Shown: one piece after another, positions 33,163-42,697 of the stretch | Layout: each line of letters starts with the position of its first letter | How positions within the stretch are numbered: the first letter of the stretch is position 1 | DNA from: Nocardia terpenica | GTDB taxonomy: Bacteria > Actinomycetota > Actinomycetes > Mycobacteriales > Mycobacteriaceae | NCBI RefSeq assembly: GCF_013186535.1 | Contig: NZ_JABMCZ010000005.1 | Location: forward strand, 1,645,693 to 1,709,692 | DNA length: 64,000 nt | Direction of reading: 5' to 3' | Notes under the pieces: model-generated | The model's input: only the letters and a program-made list of their open reading frames with translations | Told to the model about the DNA's origin: nothing | Databases searched by the model: none | Program-made: the position numbers and the translations under genes

Positions 33163-34535
33163 CGGCAGATCGCCTGGCCGACTTGCTCGCCGATCTTGCC
33201 GAAGATCCAGGTCCCGGCCATACCCGCGCCCGCCGCGGTCGCCACGGCCAACGGTCCTCCTTCCGCGCCTGCCATACCGCCCACCGTACCGGCGACAGTC
33301 CCGCCGACCGTGCCGAGCGTGCCCGAAATACCTGCCACACACGCATCGTGCGCGTTTCGGGCCGCCGACATATCCCACAACGTGGTCGCGACACCAAGCG
33401 CGGGACCGGCGAACTTCGCCCCGATCTTGACGCCGCTGATCTCGCTCTCGTTGAGCAGCATCATCGACTTCCCGCTGCTGGCACGGTTATCCAGGCCGGT
33501 GACCGCGCCACCGACGGTGGTCAGATACGGGTGGGTGAAGAAGACATCCTGTTTCGCCGGATCGAGAGGCTTGCCGTCCGGCCCGATCGCCAGCTCCACC
33601 TTCGGCTGCTCGCCGGGCTTCTGCTGCGCGCTGTAGAACGCTTTGCCCGGGAAGGAAGTGTTGGTGCGGATCGTGCCGTCCTTCTCGGTGATGGTCTGCA
33701 CGCTGCCGACCACCTTCCCGGACGGGTCGTAGGTCGTGGCGGTCTGCACCTTGGCACCGGGCGTGGGACCCAGACCCGGATGCGCGTCGGCCGGGTCGCC
33801 GGGCTGGGGCTGGTAGCTGGCAGTCGTGGTGATCACGTTCTTGCTGCCGTCCTGCATCGTGACCGTCTTGACATGCGACCCGCCCGTGTCCTCGTCGGTC
33901 ACCGCGGCCACCGTCACCGCCGCGTCCTCGGCCTCGATCCGCTGCTGCTGGGTCAACCCGAACGCGGTGCCGGGATCAGGGGCCGCGTCCAGCGGTTTGC
34001 CGAGGATCGGCAGGAAATCCCCCAGCCCGTGGTCCTTGTCCGAGCCCACCAACGCCTGCGCTGCGTTCTCGTCGGCGGCGCTGAGCTCGAGCAGCAACGG
34101 GTTGAGCACCTTCTGCCACGCCGCCTGCGCCCTCCGCACCGTGGCGCCCTGCTCACCGGCCATCGGCTGATTACCGCGGACCAGCACCACCCACGCGTCA
34201 CTGACCCACAACGGCCCGTTCTCGATCGCTTCGACCGCGGTATCGATCCGGCCCTTGACGGAACTCAACGCATGGTAGGCGGTGTCCAGCGTGGTCGCGA
34301 TCTCGGCGGCGATATCGGCGAACGCCGCCGCCTGGCTGCCCGAACGCCCGAACATCGCCAACGCCGCATCATGCGCCGCGCCCTCCCACACCTTCAACTC
34401 CGGCAGGCTGGCGCACTGGGATTTCAGCGTCGTGATCGCTTCTTCGATCTGCGCCCCGGCCGTGCGCACATTCGCCGACGCTGCCAGCAGCTCGCCGAGG
34501 TTCCATCCGTGCAGCTGAGAACGCGTGGGCAGCAT
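33159..34535 (-). CDS. Large ESX-type effector candidate with glycine-zipper C-terminus
   Basis: 458 residues. The N-terminal helical domain has a WxG-like turn in VWEGAAHDAALAMFGRSGSQ (about 49-68), as in type VII substrates. The middle (230-330) is beta-rich and polar. The C-terminal 100 residues are Gly/Ala-rich with a glycine-zipper membrane-insertion pattern (LGTVGGTVAGTVGGMAGAEG). This layout suggests a secreted membrane-active effector, which is inference. Coupled to the membrane protein by ATGA. Confidence 0.75.
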   Translation of the reverse strand: MLPTRSQLHGWNLGELLAASANVRTAGAQIEEAITTLKSQCASLPELKVWEGAAHDAALAMFGRSGSQAAAFADIAAEIATTLDTAYHALSSVKGRIDTAVEAIENGPLWVSDAWVVLVRGNQPMAGEQGATVRRAQAAWQKVLNPLLLELSAADENAAQALVGSDKDHGLGDFLPILGKPLDAAPDPGTAFGLTQQQRIEAEDAAVTVAAVTDEDTGGSHVKTVTMQDGSKNVITTTASYQPQPGDPADAHPGLGPTPGAKVQTATTYDPSGKVVGSVQTITEKDGTIRTNTSFPGKAFYSAQQKPGEQPKVELAIGPDGKPLDPAKQDVFFTHPYLTTVGGAVTGLDNRASSGKSMMLLNESEISGVKIGAKFAGPALGVATTLWDMSAARNAHDACVAGISGTLGTVGGTVAGTVGGMAGAEGGPLAVATAAGAGMAGTWIFGKIGEQVGQAICR

Positions 34536-34540
34536 CGCGA

Positions 34541-34852
34541 CTACTTCCCCTTCGCCTTCGGCGGATCGGTGTAGAGCATGGCGAACCGGCCAGCAAGCTC
34601 CTCGTCGGAGACTTCGAACGTGTCGGCCGCGCCACGCACAGCATCACCCATCCACCCGACCTCGGTGGCGAATTTCGCCAGCGGCCCATCCAGATTCACC
34701 CCGAGCCCATGCGCCGCCCACTGCAACGCCGAACCACCCACACCATCACCAGACCCGAACACCTTGTCCTTCAACCCCGCATCGGACACCGCCTTCGACG
34801 CCTCACCCACCTGCACCGCGAAGGCCCGCAGAATCGCCGGATCAACCAGCAC
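34541..34852 (-). CDS. EspC-like type VII secretion target
   Basis: 103 residues, helical: MLVDPAILRAFAVQVGEASK, QWAAHGLGVNLDGPLAKFAT and ADTFEVSDEELAGRFAMLY. It matches the small EspC/WXG100-like proteins heading many ESX effector operons. GTG 34852 is chosen because AAGGGGG lies 8 bases upstream; longer in-frame starts lack any site. It is six bases before the large effector candidate and is the first gene of the eight-gene operon. Confidence 0.8.
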   Translation of the reverse strand: MLVDPAILRAFAVQVGEASKAVSDAGLKDKVFGSGDGVGGSALQWAAHGLGVNLDGPLAKFATEVGWMGDAVRGAADTFEVSDEELAGRFAMLYTDPPKAKGK

Positions 34853-35142
34853 ACACACCACCCCCTTCGATATCCACACGAGAACCGCCGGGACGGTACC
34901 ACGACCAACAGACCATCCACCCGGACATGAACTGACGGAACCAACAGGCATGCAGCACCTTCCGCCCCATTCACTCCACGACTGGGCGGAACCAGTGCCC
35001 GGTCCGGTCACGCCTATCGCCACAGCCGTAGAGGAGGGACCTTTGTTGGCCTGGACCACGCAAGACCACCCCTGTACTGCCTAAATATTCTTTGACCAGC
35101 GCCGCGCCTGTGCCGGGGCGTCGTGAATGGTCCAATGGTGGA

Positions 35143-36246
35143 GTGACCGAAAACACCGACCCGAGGCCATCGACCACTGACCTCCGTTTCGCTTTGGAAC
35201 GCTTCCGTGAAATGGGCCAGCTGCCCGGGTTGGCCGCAGCGGTGTGGCGGGGATCGACGTTGCTCGCAACCGCCGCGGTCGGGGTACGTAAGTATGATCA
35301 CCCAGCTCCGGTGACCGTAGGTGATTGCTGGCATTTGGGCTCGGACACCAAGGCGATGACCGCGACCTTGATCGGCCTATTCGTGGATCGCGGCATCTTT
35401 CGATTCGAGGACTGCCTGGGCGAATTGCTGGCTGGCGGGCCGCCTTGTCCCGGAGAGGCAGGTCTGGTGGGGGCGGCGGTCCACCGGGATTACGCCGGGG
35501 TGACGGTCGAACAGCTGCTGCATCATCGCGGCGGTACGCCTGAGAACTTTCCCGACGACATATGGGACCTGATGGCATCCAACAACGTTGAAGCGTCGGT
35601 TGGCCGCGCTGAGATGGTGCGTGCTGTTCTGGCTCGGCCACGAGCCCAAGTGCCAGGGCAGTTCGCATATTCGAACGTCGGGTACATAGTCCTCGGCATG
35701 CTTCTGGAGCAGCGGTGCGGGATCTCCTGGGAATCCCTCATTCGCACAGAACTTTTCACCGCACTCCGGATGTATTCGTCCGGGTTCGGTGCCCCAAGTG
35801 CTTCCGAGACCAGCGGCCAGCCGTGGGGCCACGACAGCACTCTCAGGCCGATCCCGCCGGGTGACCCGCACTCGGACAATCCACCCGCACTCGGTCCGGC
35901 GGGAACAGTGCACTGCACACTCGCCGATTGGGGCAGATTCCTCGCCCAGCACCTTGCGGGCGCTCGTACCGAACCGGCCATCCTTACCCCGACCACTATG
36001 TCCCGGCTGCATCAGCCACCACCAGGTGGTGACTACGCAGCCGGTTGGGTGGTCGGTAACCGCGATTGGGCGGACGGACGGGTGCTGTGCCACGTCGGTT
36101 CCAACACGTTGTGGACCGCCAATGCCTGGCTAGTGCCGGCGAAGAACCTCATCTTCGCCGTGGTGACCAACCGAGGCGACGACCAAGCCCAGCTGATCAC
36201 CGGCGACGTGATCAGCTGGCTGGTAGACGCCTACGCCATGGGCTAA
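35143..36246 (+). CDS. Beta-lactamase-related serine hydrolase
   Basis: A 367-residue class C beta-lactamase/penicillin-binding-protein fold: SxxK nucleophile in HLGSDTKAMTA, YxN in FAYSNVGYIVLGMLLEQ and a KTG-equivalent HVG in LCHVGSNTLW. No signal peptide is seen, so it is probably cytoplasmic and an esterase or amidase rather than a secreted lactamase. GTG 35143 is preferred over TTG 35092. Divergent from the ESX operon. Confidence 0.88.
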   Translation: MTENTDPRPSTTDLRFALERFREMGQLPGLAAAVWRGSTLLATAAVGVRKYDHPAPVTVGDCWHLGSDTKAMTATLIGLFVDRGIFRFEDCLGELLAGGPPCPGEAGLVGAAVHRDYAGVTVEQLLHHRGGTPENFPDDIWDLMASNNVEASVGRAEMVRAVLARPRAQVPGQFAYSNVGYIVLGMLLEQRCGISWESLIRTELFTALRMYSSGFGAPSASETSGQPWGHDSTLRPIPPGDPHSDNPPALGPAGTVHCTLADWGRFLAQHLAGARTEPAILTPTTMSRLHQPPPGGDYAAGWVVGNRDWADGRVLCHVGSNTLWTANAWLVPAKNLIFAVVTNRGDDQAQLITGDVISWLVDAYAMG

Positions 36247-36271
36247 TTGGAATGACGGCACGTCAATTAGT
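36242..36271. terminator. Shared hairpin between convergent genes
   Basis: TGACG (36253-36257) pairs with CGTCA, and the flanking CTAAT pairs with ATTAG. The dyad covers the 16 bp between the convergent serine-hydrolase and exported-protein genes and includes both stop codons. It probably ends transcription from both sides. Confidence 0.5.
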
Positions 36272-36931
36272 GTTCTGGCGGTTGAGTGCATCGAGGAAAA
36301 GCAGGCCACCGATCACTGCGGCCGGGCCGCCGACGACAATCGTGCCAACCGTGGCTCCAATGCCTGCGCCGACAGCCCCCGTCACCAGGCAACCACCAAG
36401 AAAGCCCGGTATAGAAAGCACACCGATCGTTCCCACTGCACCGATTGCCGCGCCGACGGATCCTCCCGCCAGGCAACCGATTCCGGCTCCTACGACTGTG
36501 CCGATGAGCGTTCCCAGCGTCACTGCGAGATTGATCTGCGTGGAGAAACGAACGAGCGCGTTGTCGAATGCATCGGACTGCGGGTCTATGGCGATGTCAT
36601 GCGGTGTCTCTGCAGGTGTCGCGGCCGAGTCTGGGTGGGCGCGCGGGGTTAGCGTGGCGGTATTGCTGTCGATGGCGGCCGTTATCGGCCACGTTCGGCT
36701 GTCCCGGTCGTAGGACAGCGGGATCGAGGCAACCAGCCCGTCACTGTTGTCGAGTATGAATAGTCGGCGGCCATCAGTCTTCAACGAACCGCCATCGGTG
36801 GTAAGAGCTACCGACCCGCCGACTACGGCTGCCGAGTAATGAATTTCGGATTGTGGCACGCGGGCGGAGGCAGGACCGATCGAGCCGACTACGGCCACGA
36901 TCAGGAAGGTCAGAATCGTCGTGAGTTTCAT
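36263..36931 (-). CDS. Exported protein with glycine-zipper C-terminus
   Basis: 222 residues: a signal peptide (MKLTTILTFLIVAVVGSIG, cleavage near Ala 23-24), a beta-rich domain (SYDRDSRTWPITAAIDSNTA), and a C-terminal 90-residue Gly/Ala/Ile region with repeated GxxxG (LGTLIGTVVGAGIGCLAGGS). I recognise it as a common Nocardia exported type of unknown function. It ends the minus-strand run that starts with the peptide cluster, 30 bp downstream of the flavoenzyme, so it may be part of it. Confidence 0.75.
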   Translation of the reverse strand: MKLTTILTFLIVAVVGSIGPASARVPQSEIHYSAAVVGGSVALTTDGGSLKTDGRRLFILDNSDGLVASIPLSYDRDSRTWPITAAIDSNTATLTPRAHPDSAATPAETPHDIAIDPQSDAFDNALVRFSTQINLAVTLGTLIGTVVGAGIGCLAGGSVGAAIGAVGTIGVLSIPGFLGGCLVTGAVGAGIGATVGTIVVGGPAAVIGGLLFLDALNRQNTN

Positions 36932-36962
36932 ATGCACCAACACCTCGAAAGACTTTGGGCAG

Positions 36963-38429
36963 TCATCGTGCTTCAGAGAGTCCGGGCGCCAGTGCCGGGA
37001 CGCTGAGCCCGAATCGGCGGCGTAGTGCCAACTTGGCGGCGAGATACCCGCACATCCCGTGCACGCCGGGCCCGGGCGGTGTGGAGGCCGAACACAAGTA
37101 CACGTGTGGGAGAGGGGTGGAGTGCATGCCCCACCTGAGGGTGGGCCGTAGCAATGCTTGACGCAGGGTCACCGCACCCGCGCCGATGTCACCACCGACA
37201 TAGTTCGGGTTGTAGGCCTCGTACTCGGCCCCACAGATGCCCCGTGCGGCGATGATTGTCTCCGAGAATCCCGGGGCGTAGCGTTCGATTTGCCTGCAGA
37301 CCATCGGCACCGGATCGACGCCGTCGCCATTCGGCACGTGGGCGTATGCCCAGACGGGACGCTTACCCGAATGGGCGCGGTCCAGGTCGGCAACCGCCGG
37401 GTCCGACACGAGCACGAAGGGCGCTCCGGTGCCGATACCGGCAGCAGTGTGTGTTTCCTGTCGGAAGGTTTCGGCCTGGGTGCCCCCGAGGTGAACGGTT
37501 CCGGCGTGAGCCACCTCCGGATTCGTCCACGGGATGGGTTCATTCACCAGGAAATCGACCTTGGCGGCAGCAGGGCCATAACGAAATCTGCCGAGTCGGC
37601 GGACGTACCGCGCGGGTAGCTCGTGTTTCGCGATGCGGACGAACTCCTTCGGGCTCAGGTCGCAGAGTATCACCCGGGCATCGGCGAGTTCGCGGAGATC
37701 GTCTATCCGGTTGGCGGTGTGCACGGTGCCGCCGTGCGCTTCGATGTCCGCGACCAGCGCCGCGGCGATGCGTGTGCTGCCGCCCCGTGGTATCGGCCAC
37801 CCGGTGGTGTGGGCAAGGTGACCGAGCAGCAGAGCGACCGCTGCGGACACGACGCTGGGCAGCCGCCCGTTTGCGTGGGCTGCCAATCCACTGAACAGGG
37901 CTTTGGCTTCTGCACCGGCGTAACGCCGAGTGGCCAACCGCGTGCAGTGAGACAGGATTCGGGGTGCCAGGACAAAAGCAGCGGAAGGACTGCGGGGCAG
38001 GACCTGCCCACCGGACAGCATCAATTGAGCGACGCCGGAACTGTGCTCGATCAGCGGAGCCATCAGATCGCGCCACCGGCTCCCATCGCCCCCCAGACGC
38101 GTGCACGTGGTTTCCAGGTCCCGGTACGCGAGACCGGCGCGACCGTCATCGAGGGGGTGCGCATAGCTGATCCGAGGCGTCGCGAACGCCACTCCCCGCC
38201 GGGAAAGATCGAATTGCTCGAAGAACGGGGAAGCCAGTGCCATCGGGTGTACTGCGGAACAGATGTCGTGGGCAATGTCTCTGTCAAGGAGCGGTTGAGT
38301 GCGTAGCCCACCGCCGATCGTTTCGGCTGCCTCGTGCAGTTCTACCCGAAGTCCGGCGCGGGCCATCGTCACCGCAGCGGCCAAACCGTTGGGTCCCGTA
38401 CCGATCACCGCCACGTCGACCCGAGTCAT
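36963..38429 (-). CDS. FAD-dependent oxidoreductase (phytoene desaturase/CrtI-like)
   Basis: 488 residues. The N-terminal dinucleotide-binding motif is VDVAVIGTGPNGLAAAVTMA with ELHEAAETIGGGLRTQ. The C-terminal FAD-contact region is STPPGPGVHGMCGYLAAKLA, as in the carotenoid-desaturase/COG1233 group. It can oxidise C-C or amine bonds; the substrate is not known. Its start overlaps the ABC exporter stop by ATGA, placing it in the peptide cluster, where peptide oxidation would be a reasonable role (inference). Confidence 0.88.
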   Translation of the reverse strand: MTRVDVAVIGTGPNGLAAAVTMARAGLRVELHEAAETIGGGLRTQPLLDRDIAHDICSAVHPMALASPFFEQFDLSRRGVAFATPRISYAHPLDDGRAGLAYRDLETTCTRLGGDGSRWRDLMAPLIEHSSGVAQLMLSGGQVLPRSPSAAFVLAPRILSHCTRLATRRYAGAEAKALFSGLAAHANGRLPSVVSAAVALLLGHLAHTTGWPIPRGGSTRIAAALVADIEAHGGTVHTANRIDDLRELADARVILCDLSPKEFVRIAKHELPARYVRRLGRFRYGPAAAKVDFLVNEPIPWTNPEVAHAGTVHLGGTQAETFRQETHTAAGIGTGAPFVLVSDPAVADLDRAHSGKRPVWAYAHVPNGDGVDPVPMVCRQIERYAPGFSETIIAARGICGAEYEAYNPNYVGGDIGAGAVTLRQALLRPTLRWGMHSTPLPHVYLCSASTPPGPGVHGMCGYLAAKLALRRRFGLSVPALAPGLSEAR

Positions 38430-40177
38430 CGCGCCAGACTTTCGGGCACCATTCGGTCTTCGGCTTGTGCATCGACCATTTGTTGAGATACGAGTCGTCG
38501 ATACAGGCCGTCCGATTCCATCAGCTCCTTGTGAGTGCCGATGGCACGGATTCGGCTTGCTTCCATAACGATGATCGTGTTGGCTTCGGACACGGTGGAC
38601 AGTCGGTGCGCGATCGCCAGCACCTGGCAGCGTAATCCGATCGTGTTGATGGTCTCTCGCAGCACCGTTTCGGAGTCGGAGTCCAGGTTCGACGTGGCTT
38701 CGTCCAGCAGCAGCACATCCGGTCGGGGCAGCAGGGCGCGGGCGATCGCCAACCGTTGACGCTGTCCGCCGGACAGACCGGTTCCGTCCTCGCCGAGCAC
38801 GGTGTCGAGCCCCTCCGGTAAGGCATGGACGACATCGGTGAGATGGGCTGCTTCTATTGCCTGATCGATTTCGTGATCAGTGGCACTGGGCCATGCGTAC
38901 GTGAGGTTCTCTCTGACCGTTCCGCGCATCAGCGGCGCATGCTGTTCGACCAGACCGATACGTGACCGTAGTTCGTCGAGCGGTATGGCGGAGATATCCA
39001 CGCCCGACAGCCTGACCACGCCGCGATCCGGAAGGTAGAAACGATCGATTAGCTGGAACAAGGTGGTCTTTCCGGAGCCGGACGGACCTACAACTGCCGT
39101 TACGCCGGTGGTGGGCACCGCGAATGACGCACTCGCCACAGCGGGGGTTGTGGTATCGGGATAGGTGAAAGTCACGTCGTCGAATTCGATCGCGGGTGTG
39201 GTGGTCCTCGCGGCCGGGCCGCGGAAAGGCGTTTCGACGGCGGGTTCCTGCTCTATCGTTGCGAGGTCCGTCACCCGATTGACTGCCGCCCGCCCCTGCT
39301 GGAAATCTCCGAGTGCCATGAACAGCATGACCAATGGGGACACCAGATAGAACAGGTACATGATGAATGCCGTGAGGTTCTCGATCGAGAGATTTCCGGT
39401 TGCGGTGCGGGCCATTCCCCAGGCGATGACGATTGCCAGCGACGCCTGGGTGCCAACGTTGAGGGCTGGCATGAGTAGCGCGGACAGTCGGGTTACCCGG
39501 ATACCGCTTGCACATGCGGCACCCGCTAGATTTTCGAGGCGTTCGCTCTCGCGCTGTTCGGCACGGGATGCTTTGACTGTACTCAGCGCGCCGAGGACTC
39601 GCATGATGCCGGAACCGTAATCGCTGATGTCTTCACGATTCTCGATCGCCGCGACATGAACCGCTCGGGCCAGAGCGAGGCTCGCCGCCGAGGCGACGCC
39701 GAGGCACCCGGCAGTGACCAACAGCATCCTCCAGTCGATCCACACCATCGCGGCAACGCAGCCGAAGGTGAGGAATCCGCTGGTGATGATCTGGGCGACA
39801 GACGAGGTCAAAGCGATACGGGCAAGCGACGTGTCAGCGACGGTGCGAGTGAATACATCACCGTGCTCAAGTTTCCCGAACGCCCGCATCCGCGAATGGA
39901 GCAGACGTCCGGTGAGGGTGGTGCGCATATCGAGGACGATGCGTTCCCCGGCTTTGCCTATCAGGTAGAAATGAACCGCAGCCATCGAAGCATCTACCGC
40001 GAACAGAACAGAGATGAGGATGATCGGCCATAGCAGAGAATTCCGGACCGACACCGCTTCGATCAGATGACCGATCAACAATGGCTGGAGCAGTGTGGCG
40101 ATGGCACCGGCCAAGCCCATCAAGGTACCGACGGTGATCAACAGCCGGTGCCGGAGCACGATTACGGATATCTTCAC
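38426..40177 (-). CDS. ABC transporter, fused membrane and ATPase domains
   Basis: A 583-residue type I exporter half-transporter. Six transmembrane helices (residues 10-290) precede an ATPase with Walker A GPSGSGKTT, signature LSGGQRQRLAIARALL, Walker B DVLLLDEATS and the H-loop AHRLS. No N-terminal C39 peptidase domain, so it would not cleave a leader. It overlaps both neighbours by ATGA. The likely cargo is the cluster's peptide product. Confidence 0.93.
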   Translation of the reverse strand: MKISVIVLRHRLLITVGTLMGLAGAIATLLQPLLIGHLIEAVSVRNSLLWPIILISVLFAVDASMAAVHFYLIGKAGERIVLDMRTTLTGRLLHSRMRAFGKLEHGDVFTRTVADTSLARIALTSSVAQIITSGFLTFGCVAAMVWIDWRMLLVTAGCLGVASAASLALARAVHVAAIENREDISDYGSGIMRVLGALSTVKASRAEQRESERLENLAGAACASGIRVTRLSALLMPALNVGTQASLAIVIAWGMARTATGNLSIENLTAFIMYLFYLVSPLVMLFMALGDFQQGRAAVNRVTDLATIEQEPAVETPFRGPAARTTTPAIEFDDVTFTYPDTTTPAVASASFAVPTTGVTAVVGPSGSGKTTLFQLIDRFYLPDRGVVRLSGVDISAIPLDELRSRIGLVEQHAPLMRGTVRENLTYAWPSATDHEIDQAIEAAHLTDVVHALPEGLDTVLGEDGTGLSGGQRQRLAIARALLPRPDVLLLDEATSNLDSDSETVLRETINTIGLRCQVLAIAHRLSTVSEANTIIVMEASRIRAIGTHKELMESDGLYRRLVSQQMVDAQAEDRMVPESLAR

Positions 40178-40716
40178 GGCTCACCGACCTTCTCGTAGTC
40201 GAAGATCATGTCGTATTTGGGATCTTCGCCGTGGTCGTATCCGGAGTATCGCACCATTAGCACTTGGAACAACGGGTAGTCCGGGTGGGGCGTCAGGCGC
40301 CGACGAACGAATTCATTGACGAGCTGACAGGCCGACCGTTTCGCTTCCTTTTCCAACGCGGTTTCAGGGTTGTGCATGAGTGTCGAGGACACATCGAATA
40401 TCGCCTTTTCGATCCGACGGCCAGGAAACCAGAAGGCATGGGTCAGCTTTCGGGGTGCGAATGAGAACACCTCGCGCCACTCGGTGTGCTCGGACTTGTC
40501 TTCGTTAGCGAGCCGATACAGGAAATGAGTGTCGTCTGTCCCAGGTTCCGGAGCGAAGAACCGCCAGTTCGGGATGAACATTCCCCCGCTGGACTTGTCC
40601 ACCCGGCGGATTTTGTCGTAGGTGCGATCAGGATGCTGACCCAACACTGATGCAATGAACCAGCCAGCGAGAATCGTGGGGACTGCCCACTCGACCAGGG
40701 TCAGAGACTTGTTCAT
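40174..40716 (-). CDS. SdpA-like membrane-associated protein
   Basis: 180 residues with one N-terminal membrane segment (WAVPTILAGWFIASVL) and the segment FIPNWRFFAPEPGTDDTHFL. SdpA-family proteins, partners of HTTM protein SdpB in the Bacillus SDP toxin system, carry a similar aromatic PxxWxFF signature. Size and adjacency to an HTTM-like protein support this, but the match is from memory and modest. Coupled by ATGA to both neighbours. Confidence 0.6.
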   Translation of the reverse strand: MNKSLTLVEWAVPTILAGWFIASVLGQHPDRTYDKIRRVDKSSGGMFIPNWRFFAPEPGTDDTHFLYRLANEDKSEHTEWREVFSFAPRKLTHAFWFPGRRIEKAIFDVSSTLMHNPETALEKEAKRSACQLVNEFVRRRLTPHPDYPLFQVLMVRYSGYDHGEDPKYDMIFDYEKVGEP

Positions 40717-42560
40717 GCCACGCCCCCTGCTGTCATCGTTCTTTCCTGGAGTTGATCCGCTATCTGCATTACGGTTTCTTCGATCAGCTGCGCGGTGCGC
40801 GGTGCGTACTCCATACCGTCGATGATGGACTGGTGGCTGGAGCCTGTGACAGTAACGACCCGCCCTCCGGTTCCTGACTTAATGTAGTCCTCGTGCAAAT
40901 CGCCGTATTCAGGAAAATCTCGGATCGTGGATTCAGCCACCATGACCGAGATCGGTATCTGCAAACGATCCAGCGACCGACCGCCATCGAGCATGAAACT
41001 GTAGGAACAGCTCCATTCTCGGCGAGCCGCGTTCCATGTTCCAGGACTGGAGGATTCAAGGCGTAGTGTCCGATAATACGGGCTGCCCGCGACGGCGGAA
41101 AACATTCCCTTCTTGTCCAGGAGCATCCCGCTGCCGAACACCGCCGACCATCGACCGAGACGCATTGCGAGGTTCGTTCCTCTTGCGCCTTCGCGCCGCC
41201 TGCGGGAGTGGGTCAACTGGCGCGGATGCATGGGGTCGACCAGTACAAGACCACGCACGAGGTCCGGGATGATCGCGGCGACACGATGGGCGAGATAGCC
41301 GCCCAGCGAGTGACCGGCCAGCACACACCGACCTTCGGCTCCGACAGCGTCGGTTATGACGTCGGCCAAATCGCTGACCGACTCGCCAATCGAATAATCT
41401 TCTAGGCTGCCCCGCAGCGAGCTGCGATATCCGGCGCGGTCGTACACCACCACCGAGATCGATGGATCCAGATGGTCGGCCACCAGCAGCCATGCGGCGG
41501 ATGAGCTCATAAGTCCGGCCTCACACACCAAGGTGGGCCCGCCGCTCGTTCCTCTCCGGAGATAGTATGTGACGATATTTCCACTGCTGCAGCGCACTTG
41601 GTGCCGCTCGAATCCGGCATGGCCGGCCCGGGTCCTGATGGTGGCATAACTTTGGTGTGCCAGACCAGCTACCAGGCACGACGCCAGACCGACTGCGGTA
41701 ATTCCCACGAATTTCCTGCTGTTCGGCTGCCCCTCATTGGTGCCCTTGGCCAATGCCCGCACCGATGGATAGGTCGACAAGAATGCCCATGCAAAACGCG
41801 ACAACCCCATGAAGCGTGCATTGGCCAGGTGGAAAAGGCCCATCGCCGTCAGCCCGGCGTCGATGTACTTACCCTTCTTCAGGAGCAGCAGCGGAAATCC
41901 ACTCTCCAGAGCGACCACTACATGGCAGAGAGTGCGGGAAGCAGTGGGATATTTCTTCAAAAGGTTGAAGATCCGCTCATCGCCATAGGTCTGCGTGCGC
42001 ATGATCTTCACAAGCGCATCGCCCGACCGCCACATGTCACCGGCGAGTTTAGCCCACCCGGATGCCCCGTAGGACAGGACCGTCTGGGCGCCGATGAACT
42101 GCACTGCGGCGTCACGGGTTCCGGCGGTGCCACCGGCTCTACCGAGCGTGGCGGCGGCCTGCACGAGGAAGGCCACCTGGTCGGAGCCGTCGGTGCCGAA
42201 GAGATGCCGCAGATAGACCAGGCTTTCGCTGCCGGACAGATAGGCGCTCGCAATCAACCTCGCCCTGTTGTTTCGCACCGGCGAGATGAGTACGACCGCG
42301 GCCAGGGCGCGGGAAACGTGCACGCCCTGAGTCACCCGCTCGCGAGCAACGAAGTCTCTGATCGCTTGCACCGCTTTGGTCTTTGCTGGTACTTGGCTCC
42401 GGGTATGACTCCAGTTATTCAGACCCCCCAGCTCACGGTCGGCTCTACGGGATAAATATTCGAGGCTGGACAGCAATTGGGTGGCGGCGGAAAATCTCTC
42501 GGCGGTATTGAGCGGCGCGGAATAGAGTGAGTCGGCAGCCGACCGAATATGGAACATCAT
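40713..42560 (-). CDS. HTTM/SdpB-like membrane domain fused to alpha/beta hydrolase
   Basis: 615 residues. The N-terminal half (about 80-310) is hydrophobic and resembles HTTM/SdpB domains: FGTDGSDQVAF, FIGAQTVLSYGASGWAKLAG, WRSGDALVKI, ALESGFPLLLL and FHLANARFMGLSRFAWAFLS. From about 335 a complete alpha/beta hydrolase follows, with oxyanion region EAGLMSSSAAW, nucleophile elbow CVLAGHSLGGYLAHR and catalytic His in GSSHQSIID. ATG 42560 has GGGAAG upstream. The pairing of domains is unusual. It probably matures or releases the peptide at the membrane (inference). Confidence 0.75.
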   Translation of the reverse strand: MMFHIRSAADSLYSAPLNTAERFSAATQLLSSLEYLSRRADRELGGLNNWSHTRSQVPAKTKAVQAIRDFVARERVTQGVHVSRALAAVVLISPVRNNRARLIASAYLSGSESLVYLRHLFGTDGSDQVAFLVQAAATLGRAGGTAGTRDAAVQFIGAQTVLSYGASGWAKLAGDMWRSGDALVKIMRTQTYGDERIFNLLKKYPTASRTLCHVVVALESGFPLLLLKKGKYIDAGLTAMGLFHLANARFMGLSRFAWAFLSTYPSVRALAKGTNEGQPNSRKFVGITAVGLASCLVAGLAHQSYATIRTRAGHAGFERHQVRCSSGNIVTYYLRRGTSGGPTLVCEAGLMSSSAAWLLVADHLDPSISVVVYDRAGYRSSLRGSLEDYSIGESVSDLADVITDAVGAEGRCVLAGHSLGGYLAHRVAAIIPDLVRGLVLVDPMHPRQLTHSRRRREGARGTNLAMRLGRWSAVFGSGMLLDKKGMFSAVAGSPYYRTLRLESSSPGTWNAARREWSCSYSFMLDGGRSLDRLQIPISVMVAESTIRDFPEYGDLHEDYIKSGTGGRVVTVTGSSHQSIIDGMEYAPRTAQLIEETVMQIADQLQERTMTAGGVA

Positions 42561-42596
42561 ATCTTCCCGATCGCATACTTGTAGTTACGTCTAGGA

Positions 42597-42627
42597 ATGG
42601 GCGGGGAACGCCCGGTTCCCCGCCCAT
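42597..42627 (-). terminator. Strong hairpin after precursor gene (attenuator)
   Basis: ATGGGCGGGGAAC (42597-42609) and GTTCCCCGCCCAT (42615-42627) form a perfect 13-bp stem with a 5-base loop. It lies 70 bp after the small peptide gene and 37 bp before the hydrolase fusion. No U-tract follows. This position suits partial termination that makes much more peptide mRNA than enzyme mRNA. Confidence 0.75.
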
Positions 42628-42697
42628 CGGTGGGATTACCCCTTCGTATCCCTAATAGCGGCGCACACGCCTTCCGCAGATGTGACCGGGTCGACGA

